Assembly (NCBI GenBank): GCA_934725015.1
Contig: CAKVAS010000010.1
Location: forward strand, 1-64,000
Source: an uncultured Bacteroidales bacterium
GTDB taxonomy: Bacteria > Bacteroidota > Bacteroidia > Bacteroidales > UBA932
Direction: 5' to 3'
Length of the DNA stretch: 64,000 nt
Shown here: piece by piece, positions 1 through 7,971 of the stretch
Layout of the letters: the number at the start of each line of letters is the position of its first letter
How positions within the stretch are numbered: the stretch's first letter is position 1
Translations under genes and position numbers: made by a program
The notes under the pieces: generated by a model
Seen by the model: only the letters and a program-made list of their open reading frames with translations
Databases searched by the model: none
What the model was told of the DNA's origin: nothing

Positions 1-52
1 CTCACGGTTGTGAGGATTCAAATTATCGCAGTGCAACGCCGCAGATCGCCTA
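1..52 (-). repeat. Family A 3'-hairpin repeat, partial copy cut by the window edge
   Basis: Read on the minus strand, this stretch begins 2 nt after the TAA stop of the DUF3078 gene. It carries the family A core (TCTGCGGCGTTG, then AATCCTCACAACC). Fuller copies follow infB (about 27790-27898), lpxA (35830-35936) and mraY (51550-51655). The distal arm lies beyond the window edge. Like the other copies it is in sense orientation relative to the gene it follows. Confidence 0.7.
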
Positions 53-1261
53 TTATTTGGATTTTGAAGCGATGGTGTAGGTAAAACCGAAGGAGATTGA
101 CTCAGCGAACTGAAGCCCGCGCTTCTTCATTATGGCGTTACCGTCGGCGTCCTTGCCGGCCTCCTTCAGGACATTGTTGTCATAAATCATGTTCGTCGTG
201 ACGGTGAGGGCGAAATACTTCGCGAGCTTCCAGTCGAACTTGTTGTCCCAGTTGAAGCGGACCGACATCTTGTTCAGATAGTCGGAGAAGAGGACTACCT
301 GCGAGGTATATTTGAAGTTGTCGTTCACGTTCACCTTGAAGTCAATCTTGACCTGGGTACCGAGCTGGAAGAGCGAAGACTTATACGCGGAGCCGCTTTC
401 AAGAGCCTTGCCGAAACGGACATACTCGTCATAGGCAGCCTTGTCGTCACCGGTGAGTGCGCCTATCTGCTCCTCGGTCATGTCCTTGAAGCGTGCCTTT
501 GAGGCATCGTAATCGTCCATCCCGTCAGAGTAGGCCTTGTCGAGCTTCATGCCGTAAGCCTTGCGGAACTGCTCGTCCGCCACGACCGTGAAGCCGCCGG
601 TGAGAGGCGCGAAGCTGACCGACACCCAATTGGTCGGATTCCAGTCAAGACCAAGCGCCAGAGTTGTGTAGGCCGGGGAGAGGAACCCGGACTTGGGATT
701 GCGGGCATGCCTCCATGCCTTGGTCAGGTCCTTTCCGGAAAGTTCCTCAAGCTTCTTTCCCGGGAACAGTTCCTCCACCTGAGCCGCCGACGGGGTCGGA
801 TAGTCGTAACCGTTGGCAAACTGGCTCTTGAAGTCGAAGTTGGCCGAAGCGTAGAGCTGCTCGTGAATCCGGTGCCCCCACTTGCTCTCAAGATAGATTC
901 GGTCGTTGCTCTTCTGGAAAAGCGGTTTTGAAGAGGCGTAGAGCAGACCGTACTCCAGCTGGAGGCGGTTGTTCCAGAACATCTTGTCCTTCTTCCAGTT
1001 AGCGTTTCCGTCGGCGTAGCCCTTGAGCGTGAAGGTGTTGTCTCCGCCGGCAGCCCAGTTAGTGAGGCTCGTCTGGCCCACATTTATCTGGGTCGTGAGC
1101 GAATTTGTCCAATAGTTCGGCTTTTTCGCCTTGGCTTTCTGAACCGGAGCGGACGCGAACGCCTCGGCTGCTTCCTGAGCGGCCTTCTGCACGTCATCCT
1201 GAGCCGAAGCGGCGAACGATGCGCACGCCATCATCACGATGGCAACAAAAATTTTCTTCAT
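53..1261 (-). CDS. DUF3078 outer-membrane-associated protein
   Basis: The 402-residue protein starts with a clear signal peptide (MKKIFVAIVMMACASFAASA, then QDD). After an Ala/Lys-rich linker (about 22-48) it has the DUF3078 signature: a segment ending in NWAAGGDN near residues 60-75, followed by alternating aromatic/polar strands that look like an outer-membrane beta-barrel. DUF3078 proteins are common in Bacteroidota and have no established function, so only envelope location is inferred. The gene is monocistronic in this window. A family A hairpin begins 2 nt after its stop, and short tandem repeats lie upstream. A region around residues 215-275 rich in Lys, Asp and Glu looks like an extended extracellular loop. 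Confidence 0.8.
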   Translation of the reverse strand: MKKIFVAIVMMACASFAASAQDDVQKAAQEAAEAFASAPVQKAKAKKPNYWTNSLTTQINVGQTSLTNWAAGGDNTFTLKGYADGNANWKKDKMFWNNRLQLEYGLLYASSKPLFQKSNDRIYLESKWGHRIHEQLYASANFDFKSQFANGYDYPTPSAAQVEELFPGKKLEELSGKDLTKAWRHARNPKSGFLSPAYTTLALGLDWNPTNWVSVSFAPLTGGFTVVADEQFRKAYGMKLDKAYSDGMDDYDASKARFKDMTEEQIGALTGDDKAAYDEYVRFGKALESGSAYKSSLFQLGTQVKIDFKVNVNDNFKYTSQVVLFSDYLNKMSVRFNWDNKFDWKLAKYFALTVTTNMIYDNNVLKEAGKDADGNAIMKKRGLQFAESISFGFTYTIASKSK

Positions 1262-1303
1262 AATTTTATCAACACACTATATTTATCAACACAAGTTGTT
1301 ATT

Positions 1304-1340
1304 CAGATTTCTCCGCTCCACTCCGTTCCGGTCGAAATGA
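1304..1340 (-). repeat. Family C dispersed repeat (GAGCGGAAC type)
   Basis: On the minus strand this reads CATTTCGACCGGAACGGAG followed by TGGAGCGGAGAAATCTG. That is the same pattern as the plus-strand copy at the murG stop codon (CATTCCGAGCGGAACGAAG, then TGAAGCCGAGGAATCT). Such elements are scattered through many bacterial genomes and give rise to spurious small ORFs (FRPERSGAEKS here). Confidence 0.6.
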
Positions 1341-1417
1341 CAGGAGCGACATCCCGTCGAAATGACAGGAGCGACATCCGGTCGAAATGACAGGAACTAC
1401 ATCCGGTCGAAATGCAG
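1328..1417. repeat. 25-bp tandem repeat, about 3.6 copies
   Basis: Units start at 1328, 1353 and 1378, with a partial fourth at 1403. Each contains GGTCGAAATGACAGGA followed by GCGACAT or ACTACAT. The array overlaps the family C element, from which it seems to have grown. It lies between the proS 3' end and the DUF3078 start. There are no unique spacers, so it is not a CRISPR array. Confidence 0.85.
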
Positions 1418-1423
1418 GGGTTC

Positions 1424-2902
1424 CTAATAGGATATGGAGAAAATCACCCTGCGGTGCGAAGGCTTGCCGGTGTAGATGCACCTGCCCTCCTCCTCGCAGA
1501 CGTAGCTGTCAATAGGGATGCAGCGGATGGTCGCCTTGGTCTCCTCCTTGATGCGCTCCTCGGTCTCGGTAGTGCCGTCCCAGTGGCAGAGCAGGAAGCC
1601 GCCCTTCTTGATTTCCTCCTTGAACTCATCCCAGGAGTCAACCTCGCGAACGTTCGCGTCACGGAACGCGAGAGCCTTTTTGTACATATTCTCCTGAATG
1701 TCCTTCAGCAGCTGCTCGATGTGCTCCGCAACTCCCTCCTGAGAAACCGAAGCCTTCTCCAGAGTGTCCCTGCGGGCAATCTCAAGCGTGTCGGCGGCAA
1801 GGTCGCGCGGTCCCATAGCAATGCGGACCGGAACGCCCTTGAGCTCCCACTCCGCGAACTTGAAGCCCGGACGGAGCGTGTCGCGGTCGTCAATCTTCAC
1901 GCTGACGCCGCCCTTCTCCAGATCAGCCTTAATCTGAGACATCCTCTCGACAATCGCGGAATGCTCCTCGTCGGTCTTGTAAATCGGCACCATGACCACC
2001 TGAATAGGGGCGAGCGCCGGAGGAAGTACAAGGCCGTTGTCATCGCCGTGAGCCATGATGAGCGCGCCCATAAGACGGGTCGAAACGCCCCATGAAGTGG
2101 CCCAGACATACTCCTGTTTGCCCTCCTTGTTGGTGAACTGCACGTTAAACGCCTTTGCGAAGTTCTGGCCGAGGAAGTGCGAGGTTCCCGCCTGAAGCGC
2201 CTTGCCGTCCTGCATCATGGCCTCAATGGTGAGGGTGTCGAGCGCGCCGGCAAACCTCTCGTTCGGGGACTTGTGTCCCACCACGACCGGAAGCGCCATG
2301 GTGTTGCGGGCGAAATCGGCATACACGCCCACCATCTTCTGAGCCTCCTGCTCGGCCTCCTCGCGGGTCGCGTGCGCGGTGTGCCCCTCCTGCCAGAGGA
2401 ACTCAGCCGTGCGCAGGAAAAGCCTCGTCCTCATCTCCCAGCGCACGACGTTCGCCCACTGGTTGCAGAGGATAGGAAGGTCCCTCCATGAGGTAATCCA
2501 GCCCTTATAGGTGTTCCAGATGATAGTCTCGGAAGTCGGACGCACGATGAGCTCCTCCTCCAGCTTCGCCGACGGATCGACAACCACGCCGTTTCCGTTC
2601 GGGTCCTTCATCAGACGGTGATGCGTCACCACGGCGCACTCCTTCGCGAATCCCTCCACATGCTCGGCTTCCCTGCTGAGGAAAGACTTAGGGATGAAAA
2701 GCGGGAAATATGCGTTCTGATGCCCCGTGTCCTTGAACATCTTGTCCAAAGTATGCTGCATCTTTTCCCAGATTGCATAGCCGTAAGGCTTTATGACCAT
2801 GCATCCCCTGACAGCGGAGCGCTCCGCAAGGTCAGCCTTCACCACGAGGTCGTCATACCACTGCGAGTAATTCTCCGACCTTTTTGTAACTTCCTTTGCC
2901 AT
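1424..2902 (-). CDS. proS: Prolyl-tRNA synthetase, archaeal/eukaryotic type
   Basis: The 492-residue class II aminoacyl-tRNA synthetase charges tRNA-Pro with proline using ATP, in the cytoplasm. The N-terminus (SENYSQWYDDLVVKADLA) and RPTSETIIW are typical of the short archaeal/eukaryotic ProRS without the editing insertion. Motif 2 is visible as RWEMRTRLFLRTAEFLWQEG. An anticodon-binding domain follows. The C-terminal domain keeps four cysteines (LLCHW, IRCIP, YVCEEEGRC) that form the zinc site of this subtype, and the protein ends in Tyr (SISY), as the subtype usually does. The start at MAKEVTKRSENY gives the expected family N-terminus. This ProRS type is usual in Bacteroidota. Confidence 0.97.
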   Translation of the reverse strand: MAKEVTKRSENYSQWYDDLVVKADLAERSAVRGCMVIKPYGYAIWEKMQHTLDKMFKDTGHQNAYFPLFIPKSFLSREAEHVEGFAKECAVVTHHRLMKDPNGNGVVVDPSAKLEEELIVRPTSETIIWNTYKGWITSWRDLPILCNQWANVVRWEMRTRLFLRTAEFLWQEGHTAHATREEAEQEAQKMVGVYADFARNTMALPVVVGHKSPNERFAGALDTLTIEAMMQDGKALQAGTSHFLGQNFAKAFNVQFTNKEGKQEYVWATSWGVSTRLMGALIMAHGDDNGLVLPPALAPIQVVMVPIYKTDEEHSAIVERMSQIKADLEKGGVSVKIDDRDTLRPGFKFAEWELKGVPVRIAMGPRDLAADTLEIARRDTLEKASVSQEGVAEHIEQLLKDIQENMYKKALAFRDANVREVDSWDEFKEEIKKGGFLLCHWDGTTETEERIKEETKATIRCIPIDSYVCEEEGRCIYTGKPSHRRVIFSISY

Positions 2903-2925
2903 ATCTATATATCAATTTTGTTTCC

Positions 2926-2933
2926 TATATTTG
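2926..2933 (+). promoter_or_regulatory. Possible -7 box (TATATTTG) for the lipoprotein gene
   Basis: TATATTTG matches the Bacteroidota -7 consensus TAnnTTTG exactly. No TTTG lies at the usual 17-23 nt upstream; the nearest is 27 nt away. The implied leader to the start at 3084 would be about 145 nt. The call is tentative. Confidence 0.3.
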
Positions 2934-3083
2934 CAGTGTCCGTTGCATTCGTTTGCGACGTTTTTGTATAAACCCGCATCTTTCAGTGGATATGAAACAG
3001 GTATATTCTTTGCAATTCACACCTGATTACCGTGTTCTTCGACAACGGAATGCGGCGCGAAGTTAAGAAAAATATATGAATTT

Positions 3084-4499
3084 ATGACAAAACGGCTTTA
3101 TATATCAGGAGTGTCGGGAATCGTGGCGCTGGCGATATGCGGCGTCATGATGTCTTCCTGTGGAACTGCGGCACAGACTGCAAGTCAGTATGACGGAATA
3201 TATTACACGCGGCCGGAAAAAACGCCGTCAGCAGCGGACCTCGCGAAGAGCAAGGAGGAGACGGATGCGCTCGCGGAACTGACGAAAGCCGCGATGCTTG
3301 ATGCCCGAGACAGCACGGCGGCCGTTCAGACAACGGTAGCCCAGACACCTAAGACGCTGACGCTGAACCTCGAAAACGCGAACGTCACGACGGTTTATGT
3401 GGATCCGTTCATGGGATTCGCGCCATACTACAGCTACGCATGGGCTCCGTACCGCTACGGCTGGGGGATTTACAGTCCGGCCTACTACGCCGGATATGAC
3501 CCGTGGTTCTATGGAGGCTGGTACGGACGCTGGTACGACCCTTGGTTCTACGACTCATGGTTCTACGGACCGTCATGGTACGGCGGCTATTACGGAAGCC
3601 TCTACTGGAGCGGATGGTACGACCCTTGGTACAGCCCTTGGCACTACGACCATTATTGGCACTACCATCATCACCACCACCCCGATCACTGGCATGACGG
3701 GCCGGCGTTCGGTCACGGCGGGGCTCCGGTGCACTACGGCTCAAGGGGCATCGGCGGCGGACTTGCCTCCAGCTCCCGAACATCAGTCTCCGGCGCGAGG
3801 GGTTCGTCCGCAGTGCGGAGTTCTTCAGTCACAAGGTCATCATCAGCCGGCACGGCCGTCAGAAGGACGGCGGGAGTCCGAGGCTCGGCAACTGCCGGCA
3901 GGACAACCGGGACACCGACGCGAAGCACCGCCGCAGGCCCGGCAAGGAGAACGGCCTCGGCTTCCGGCAGCAACGGAATCACGAGGGTGGCGAGACCGGC
4001 GACCACGGTGCGCAACAACGGCGGCTCCTCCTCCACGGCAAGCGCGTCGCGCCCGGGCAGGAACAGCGTAACCGCCGCCCCGTCAAGAAGTTCCGGCAGC
4101 GCTTCAAGACCGGCCGCCAGCGTGCGCAACTCTTCAGGCAGCACCTCCGCAGGTTCAAGGAGTTACGGAAGCTACAGCAGGCCGTCATCCGCAAGCCGGA
4201 GCAGCTCGTCTTCAAGCAGCTACGGCAGAAGCACATCCGGAACTTCAAGAAGCACGACCTACAGCAGACCGTCTTCTTCGAGCCGGAGCAGCTCATCCTC
4301 AGGCAGTTACCGCAGCTCGTCTTCAAGCAGTTCGCGCAGTTCAAGTTCCTACAGCGGCTCTTCAAGCCGCAGCGGCTCAAGTTCGTCGTACAGCAGGAGT
4401 TCCTCAAGCTCATCGTACAGGAGCAGCGGCTCGTCCCACAGCAGCCATTCTTCGGGAGCGGGCAGGAGCAGTTCCGGCGGAGGTTCGAGGAGAAGATAG
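3084..4499 (+). CDS. Lipoprotein with a Tyr/Trp/His-rich middle and a Ser/Arg-rich tail
   Basis: The 471-residue protein has a signal peptide with a lipobox-like CGVMMSSC near residue 26, so it is probably lipidated and envelope-anchored. Residues about 110-200 are extremely rich in Tyr, Trp, Gly, Asp and His (repeated WYDPW/WFYG, then a run of five His). From about residue 215 to the end the chain is low-complexity Ser/Arg/Gly (SRSSSSS and SYSRPSSSS repeats), strongly basic and probably disordered. I recognise no catalytic domain. The repeat-like DNA produces long ORFs in other frames, which I treat as artefacts. A hairpin follows at 4534-4552, and an OmpP1-type gene starts 73 nt after the stop, so the two may be co-transcribed. 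Function unknown. Confidence 0.75.
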   Translation: MTKRLYISGVSGIVALAICGVMMSSCGTAAQTASQYDGIYYTRPEKTPSAADLAKSKEETDALAELTKAAMLDARDSTAAVQTTVAQTPKTLTLNLENANVTTVYVDPFMGFAPYYSYAWAPYRYGWGIYSPAYYAGYDPWFYGGWYGRWYDPWFYDSWFYGPSWYGGYYGSLYWSGWYDPWYSPWHYDHYWHYHHHHHPDHWHDGPAFGHGGAPVHYGSRGIGGGLASSSRTSVSGARGSSAVRSSSVTRSSSAGTAVRRTAGVRGSATAGRTTGTPTRSTAAGPARRTASASGSNGITRVARPATTVRNNGGSSSTASASRPGRNSVTAAPSRSSGSASRPAASVRNSSGSTSAGSRSYGSYSRPSSASRSSSSSSSYGRSTSGTSRSTTYSRPSSSSRSSSSSGSYRSSSSSSSRSSSSYSGSSSRSGSSSSYSRSSSSSSYRSSGSSHSSHSSGAGRSSSGGGSRRR

Positions 4500-4533
4500 C
4501 GTTCAGGAGCGGAAAACAGGACAAAGAAGAATC

Positions 4534-4552
4534 AGCCGGGGATTCCCCGGCT
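4534..4552 (+). terminator. Perfect 8-bp hairpin between the lipoprotein and OmpP1 genes
   Basis: AGCCGGGG, loop ATT, CCCCGGCT. There is no T-run after it, so it may be a partial terminator or an mRNA-processing or stability hairpin rather than a strong intrinsic terminator. The next start codon is 20 nt downstream. Confidence 0.5.
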
Positions 4553-4572
4553 AATCAGAAACAGGCAACCAG

Positions 4573-6210
4573 ATGAAAATGAAAAGAATAATTTTGACGG
4601 CGGCGGTCTTCGCCGCAGGATTCTCGGCGGCGGCGCAGGACTTTACTGACGCGCTGAGATACAGCGAGAACGAATACGAGGGAACGGCAAGGACAATGGC
4701 CATGGGAAACGCCTTCACGGCGCTCGGCGGAGACATGGGCTCTCTGGGCATCAACCCGGCAGGCTCGGCGGTGGCGAGGCATTCCCAGTTCACGGTCAGC
4801 CTCGGTCCCAACATCACAATAGGGACAGCCCGGGGCACCGAACTGCCTGACGGCGAGACGGCGTTCGGGAAAGAACTGCGCAGAACCGGGGCGAAGTTCA
4901 GTCTCCCAAACCTCGGAGGCATGGTCAATTTCAGCACCGGCAGGAGCAGGGGGCTCAAGAACTGGAGCATGGGGTTCGTCGTGAACAACACAAGAAGCTA
5001 TAATGAGGACTTCACAGCAAGGGGAACCAACTACAGGACTTCCGCGTTCGCGGCGCTGGCCTCCCGCGCCGACGGTCTCGGCTACACGGCTGACGAACTC
5101 GGCGCAAGCGGCATCTATGACAAGATTTATGTTTCGGACTGGGATGTCGCCACCGCATATCAGAGCGGCGCGATATGGAACGTCGATGACAAGAGCTTTG
5201 CGGGAATAACGGAATATACGGATGCGGAAGGCTATCTCACCCTCGGGGCGAGCGGACTCGACCAGCGTTACGGAAGGACGCGCAGCGGAACCAAGTCGGA
5301 CTTCGTCTATAACCTCGGATTCAACATTTCCGACGTGTTCTACTTCGGAGCCAACATAGGAATCACGAGCGCAGGCTACACCCACAGCGAGTTCATGAGG
5401 GAGGACGCGGTTTCTCCGGACGACTTCGACGTGACGTTTACCAACGCGGACGGCGTATCGACAACGACGCATTTCACATCGGCAAAGAGCACTTATGTCT
5501 ATGACGCCGACGTGACCGGAGTCTATGGAAAGTTCGGATTCATCCTCACACCGTGGAAGGGTCTGAGGTTCGGAGCCGCCATACAGACTCCGACCGGAAT
5601 GACAGTCAAGGAAAAGATAACATACAGGACAGAAGGCAACTACGAAAACTCCTACTACAGCGGCAACGCGCAATGCGAGGGAGAGTTCAAGTACAATCTG
5701 AAGGCTCCTCTCCGTGCAAACTTCGGCGCGGCCTATACGTTCGGCAGATACGGGCTCCTCAGCATCGACTACGAACTGGCGAACTACCGCAAGATGCGGT
5801 TCAGCGACCCGGACACATCCGATGACAGCGGGTTCGCCGGCAACAGCCAGATTTACGACCTCTGCGGCGTGCAGCACTATCTCCGTCTCGGAGCCGAGGT
5901 GAAGCCGACGGACGTCTTCTCAGTGCGTCTTGGCTACACCGTCAAGACAAACGGACAGACCTACGAATACGATGATGAAGGCAAGAGTCTCGTGAAGGCT
6001 CCCCATGCCAACGTGCACACAGCCTCGTTCGGTCTCGGATTCTCCTCCGGAGCGTTCTTCGCGGACTTCGCCGCCGTAGGCTATTTCTACCCGGCCGAAT
6101 ACATCCGCCCCTACGGCGACTACAACATCGAAAAAGGAGTCTGGTCTCCGGAAATCCGCTACAAGCGCAATTTAGTCAAAGTGGTTGCCACTCTCGGAGT
6201 CCGCTTCTAA
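4573..6210 (+). CDS. OmpP1/FadL-family outer-membrane transport protein
   Basis: The 545-residue protein has a cleavable signal peptide (ending FSAAAQ). Just after it, residues about 38-60 read TMAMGNAFTALGGDMGSLG followed by INPAG, the N-terminal hatch motif (NPAG) of the FadL/TodX family. The remainder consists of amphipathic strands typical of a 14-stranded barrel, ending in an aromatic residue (VRF), as outer-membrane barrels do. FadL proteins pass hydrophobic molecules such as long-chain fatty acids; Bacteroidota members are often labelled hemin receptor without evidence. The substrate here is unknown. The gene converges on the GH27 gene with 13 bp between stops. MKRI two codons later could be the true start. 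Confidence 0.85.
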   Translation: MKMKRIILTAAVFAAGFSAAAQDFTDALRYSENEYEGTARTMAMGNAFTALGGDMGSLGINPAGSAVARHSQFTVSLGPNITIGTARGTELPDGETAFGKELRRTGAKFSLPNLGGMVNFSTGRSRGLKNWSMGFVVNNTRSYNEDFTARGTNYRTSAFAALASRADGLGYTADELGASGIYDKIYVSDWDVATAYQSGAIWNVDDKSFAGITEYTDAEGYLTLGASGLDQRYGRTRSGTKSDFVYNLGFNISDVFYFGANIGITSAGYTHSEFMREDAVSPDDFDVTFTNADGVSTTTHFTSAKSTYVYDADVTGVYGKFGFILTPWKGLRFGAAIQTPTGMTVKEKITYRTEGNYENSYYSGNAQCEGEFKYNLKAPLRANFGAAYTFGRYGLLSIDYELANYRKMRFSDPDTSDDSGFAGNSQIYDLCGVQHYLRLGAEVKPTDVFSVRLGYTVKTNGQTYEYDDEGKSLVKAPHANVHTASFGLGFSSGAFFADFAAVGYFYPAEYIRPYGDYNIEKGVWSPEIRYKRNLVKVVATLGVRF

Positions 6211-6223
6211 GGGGAGTCCCCTA

Positions 6224-7846
6224 TCAGATGCCAGAGAGCCGTAGGCAGTCAAACTGAGCGGAGGAAGAGGTGACGCGGCAAATACGGATGTCGTTGTCAC
6301 CTTTTTTCAGGCGCACCTCAACCGGTATGTCAATGAACGCTCCCGCGGTAGGCGGCACAGACATCGGATGCGGCTCACCATTGACAACAATCTCAAATTC
6401 CACGGCCTCCGGAGCCGAAAGTCTGAGATTGACGGCGTAACGACCGCCGCGCCTGCTGTAGATATGCTCCCATTCCAGAAAGTTGCTGTCAGAGCCGCCG
6501 AGGTTCGTCGCAACGGCGCGGCCGGAAGCTCCCTCGACCTGGAGATATTTCATTCCCGTGCCGGCGATATCCGTGAAGTCGGGACAATATCCCCATTCGG
6601 CCTCATAGAGGACCGGTTCCGCACGGCGTCCCCCAAGCTTGAGAATCTTCGCGGAGTGAGGAGGGAGAGTCATCCTGAGCGTGTCACAGGAGGGCATATC
6701 CGCCCGCCGGTTCAAATCGCGGACCTTCATCACGCCTTCAAATTCCAATGCCGGCGCCGGTACAGAGAAGGCGGTCTCACGCTCCGACGGATTATAGAGA
6801 GCCACCGCCCGTGTTTTCCCGTGACGAGAAAGAATATCCTTCGCGAAGACATAGGTTTCACCTTCATGCTGCACGACATGAGCCTGAAGTCCGAGAGGAT
6901 CCTGGTTCACGGCTATGAGTTCAGGATTGGTGACGAGACGCAGAGTATGCTCCGGGATGTTATCAAGGTCACATCCGAGCAGAAGCGGTGAGCTCATTAT
7001 GCACCACATCCCGAAATGCGCCTCTTCCTCCGCCGGGGTGAGCGCGTAACCGAGGCCTTCCGCGAAGAACGGTGAGCCGGTGTTTCCGTAGCCCACGACA
7101 AGCATGTCCATGTCGTTATAGCGCCCGTCCCGCGCATAAGCCGAAAGATACATATTCCTTCGCACTCCCCTGCAGACTGAAGGCCAGTTCGGCGTGAGAT
7201 CGAACGAGACACGCCATGATTCGCCGACACAGCCCGCCCATGTTCCGGGATAGGCCCAGCGGCAGATGTTCATGTCTATGTGCCGTCCCGCCACGCTGTC
7301 AATCACATGACGGATTTCAGAATAGCGCTCCTCCTCGTCAAGCCCCATCGACTGGGCTCCGCAATAGTCAATCTTTATGAAATCGAATCCCCATTCGTTG
7401 AAGTAGCGCTCCGCATCCCGGGCGTCATGACTCCAAAGTCCGGCTCCCCGCCCGTTCCTGTCGCCTCCCCAGATCAGGCCGCAGGTGTTTGCCCCCGCAT
7501 CGGAGTATATCCCTGCGCGGAGTCCGAGCGAATGGATGTGCTCCACGACGGCTCTCATGCCCTCAGACCCGCCAGGGAAACGCTGCGGATGAGGAATCAT
7601 ATAGCCGAGAGAGTCGCGGGCTCCGAAGAATCCGTCGTCGATGTTGATTGTCCTGTAGCCCGCGTCCCTGAGCCCGAGTTCCACGAACCTGTCCGCCTGC
7701 CGCACGACAAGCGTATCCGAGATGTTGAGTTTGAACGCGTTCCATGTGCTCCATCCCATAAGAGGCGGGCGCACCGCTTCCTGCTTCGAGCAGGCGAACA
7801 ATGCCAGCAGAGCCAATGCCGCCGCGAGATATGCTGTCTTTTTCAT
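6224..7846 (-). CDS. GH27 alpha-galactosidase / alpha-N-acetylgalactosaminidase lipoprotein with C-terminal CBM-like domain
   Basis: The 540-residue retaining glycoside hydrolase should release terminal alpha-linked Gal or GalNAc. A lipobox (LFAC, Cys19) predicts an outer-membrane lipoprotein. The GH27 fold is marked by PLMGWSTWNAF (28-38), NIDDGF (68-73), GIYSDAGANTCG, then FDFIKIDYCG with the predicted nucleophile Asp160, and SFDL with Asp216 as likely acid/base. NDMDMLVVG and VNQDPLG complete the barrel. Residues about 400-540 resemble a CBM6/35-like beta-sandwich (EAE at its start, FLEWEHIYSRRGGRYAVNLR, FDCLRL at its end). The gene lies downstream of the terminator that ends the polysaccharide locus, so it may have its own promoter, but the shared direction and theme tie it to that locus. 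Confidence 0.92.
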   Translation of the reverse strand: MKKTAYLAAALALLALFACSKQEAVRPPLMGWSTWNAFKLNISDTLVVRQADRFVELGLRDAGYRTINIDDGFFGARDSLGYMIPHPQRFPGGSEGMRAVVEHIHSLGLRAGIYSDAGANTCGLIWGGDRNGRGAGLWSHDARDAERYFNEWGFDFIKIDYCGAQSMGLDEEERYSEIRHVIDSVAGRHIDMNICRWAYPGTWAGCVGESWRVSFDLTPNWPSVCRGVRRNMYLSAYARDGRYNDMDMLVVGYGNTGSPFFAEGLGYALTPAEEEAHFGMWCIMSSPLLLGCDLDNIPEHTLRLVTNPELIAVNQDPLGLQAHVVQHEGETYVFAKDILSRHGKTRAVALYNPSERETAFSVPAPALEFEGVMKVRDLNRRADMPSCDTLRMTLPPHSAKILKLGGRRAEPVLYEAEWGYCPDFTDIAGTGMKYLQVEGASGRAVATNLGGSDSNFLEWEHIYSRRGGRYAVNLRLSAPEAVEFEIVVNGEPHPMSVPPTAGAFIDIPVEVRLKKGDNDIRICRVTSSSAQFDCLRLSGI

Positions 7847-7897
7847 ACTAAACGAGCTGCTATTCTATTATCATCACTTATTCATCTTTAAACTCGG

Positions 7898-7941
7898 GAA
7901 AAACAAAGCCCCGGAGGCTTCGATGCTCTACCGGGACTTTG
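7898..7941 (-). terminator. Intrinsic terminator ending the polysaccharide-utilisation operon
   Basis: Read on the minus strand: CAAAGTCCCGG, loop, CCGGGGCTTTG (11-bp stem with one mismatch), then TTTTT. It lies 31 nt after the stop of the last fimbrillin/FISUMP gene and about 50 nt before the GH27 start. It therefore separates the two transcription units, unless read-through occurs. Confidence 0.75.
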
Positions 7942-7971
7942 CGTCATCAATGCCGTTGTCTGTCGTTGAGG

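Noticed and set aside
1328..1417. CRISPR array
   Set aside because: The direct repeats are contiguous, without unique spacers, and no cas genes are present in the window.
1299..1481. 60-codon minus-strand ORF over the tandem repeats
   Set aside because: It consists of repeat sequence (FRPERSGAEKSE type), a well-known spurious product of dispersed repeats, and overlaps the proS end.
3397..4071. Second coding frame inside the Tyr/Trp-rich lipoprotein gene
   Set aside because: Low-complexity repeated codons keep several frames open; the other frames are Thr/Gly- or Arg-rich without signal peptide or domain.
4555..5877. 440-codon open frame antisense to the OmpP1-type gene
   Set aside because: The plus-strand barrel has a signal peptide and the NPAG motif. 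The antisense frame has neither and is compositionally odd.
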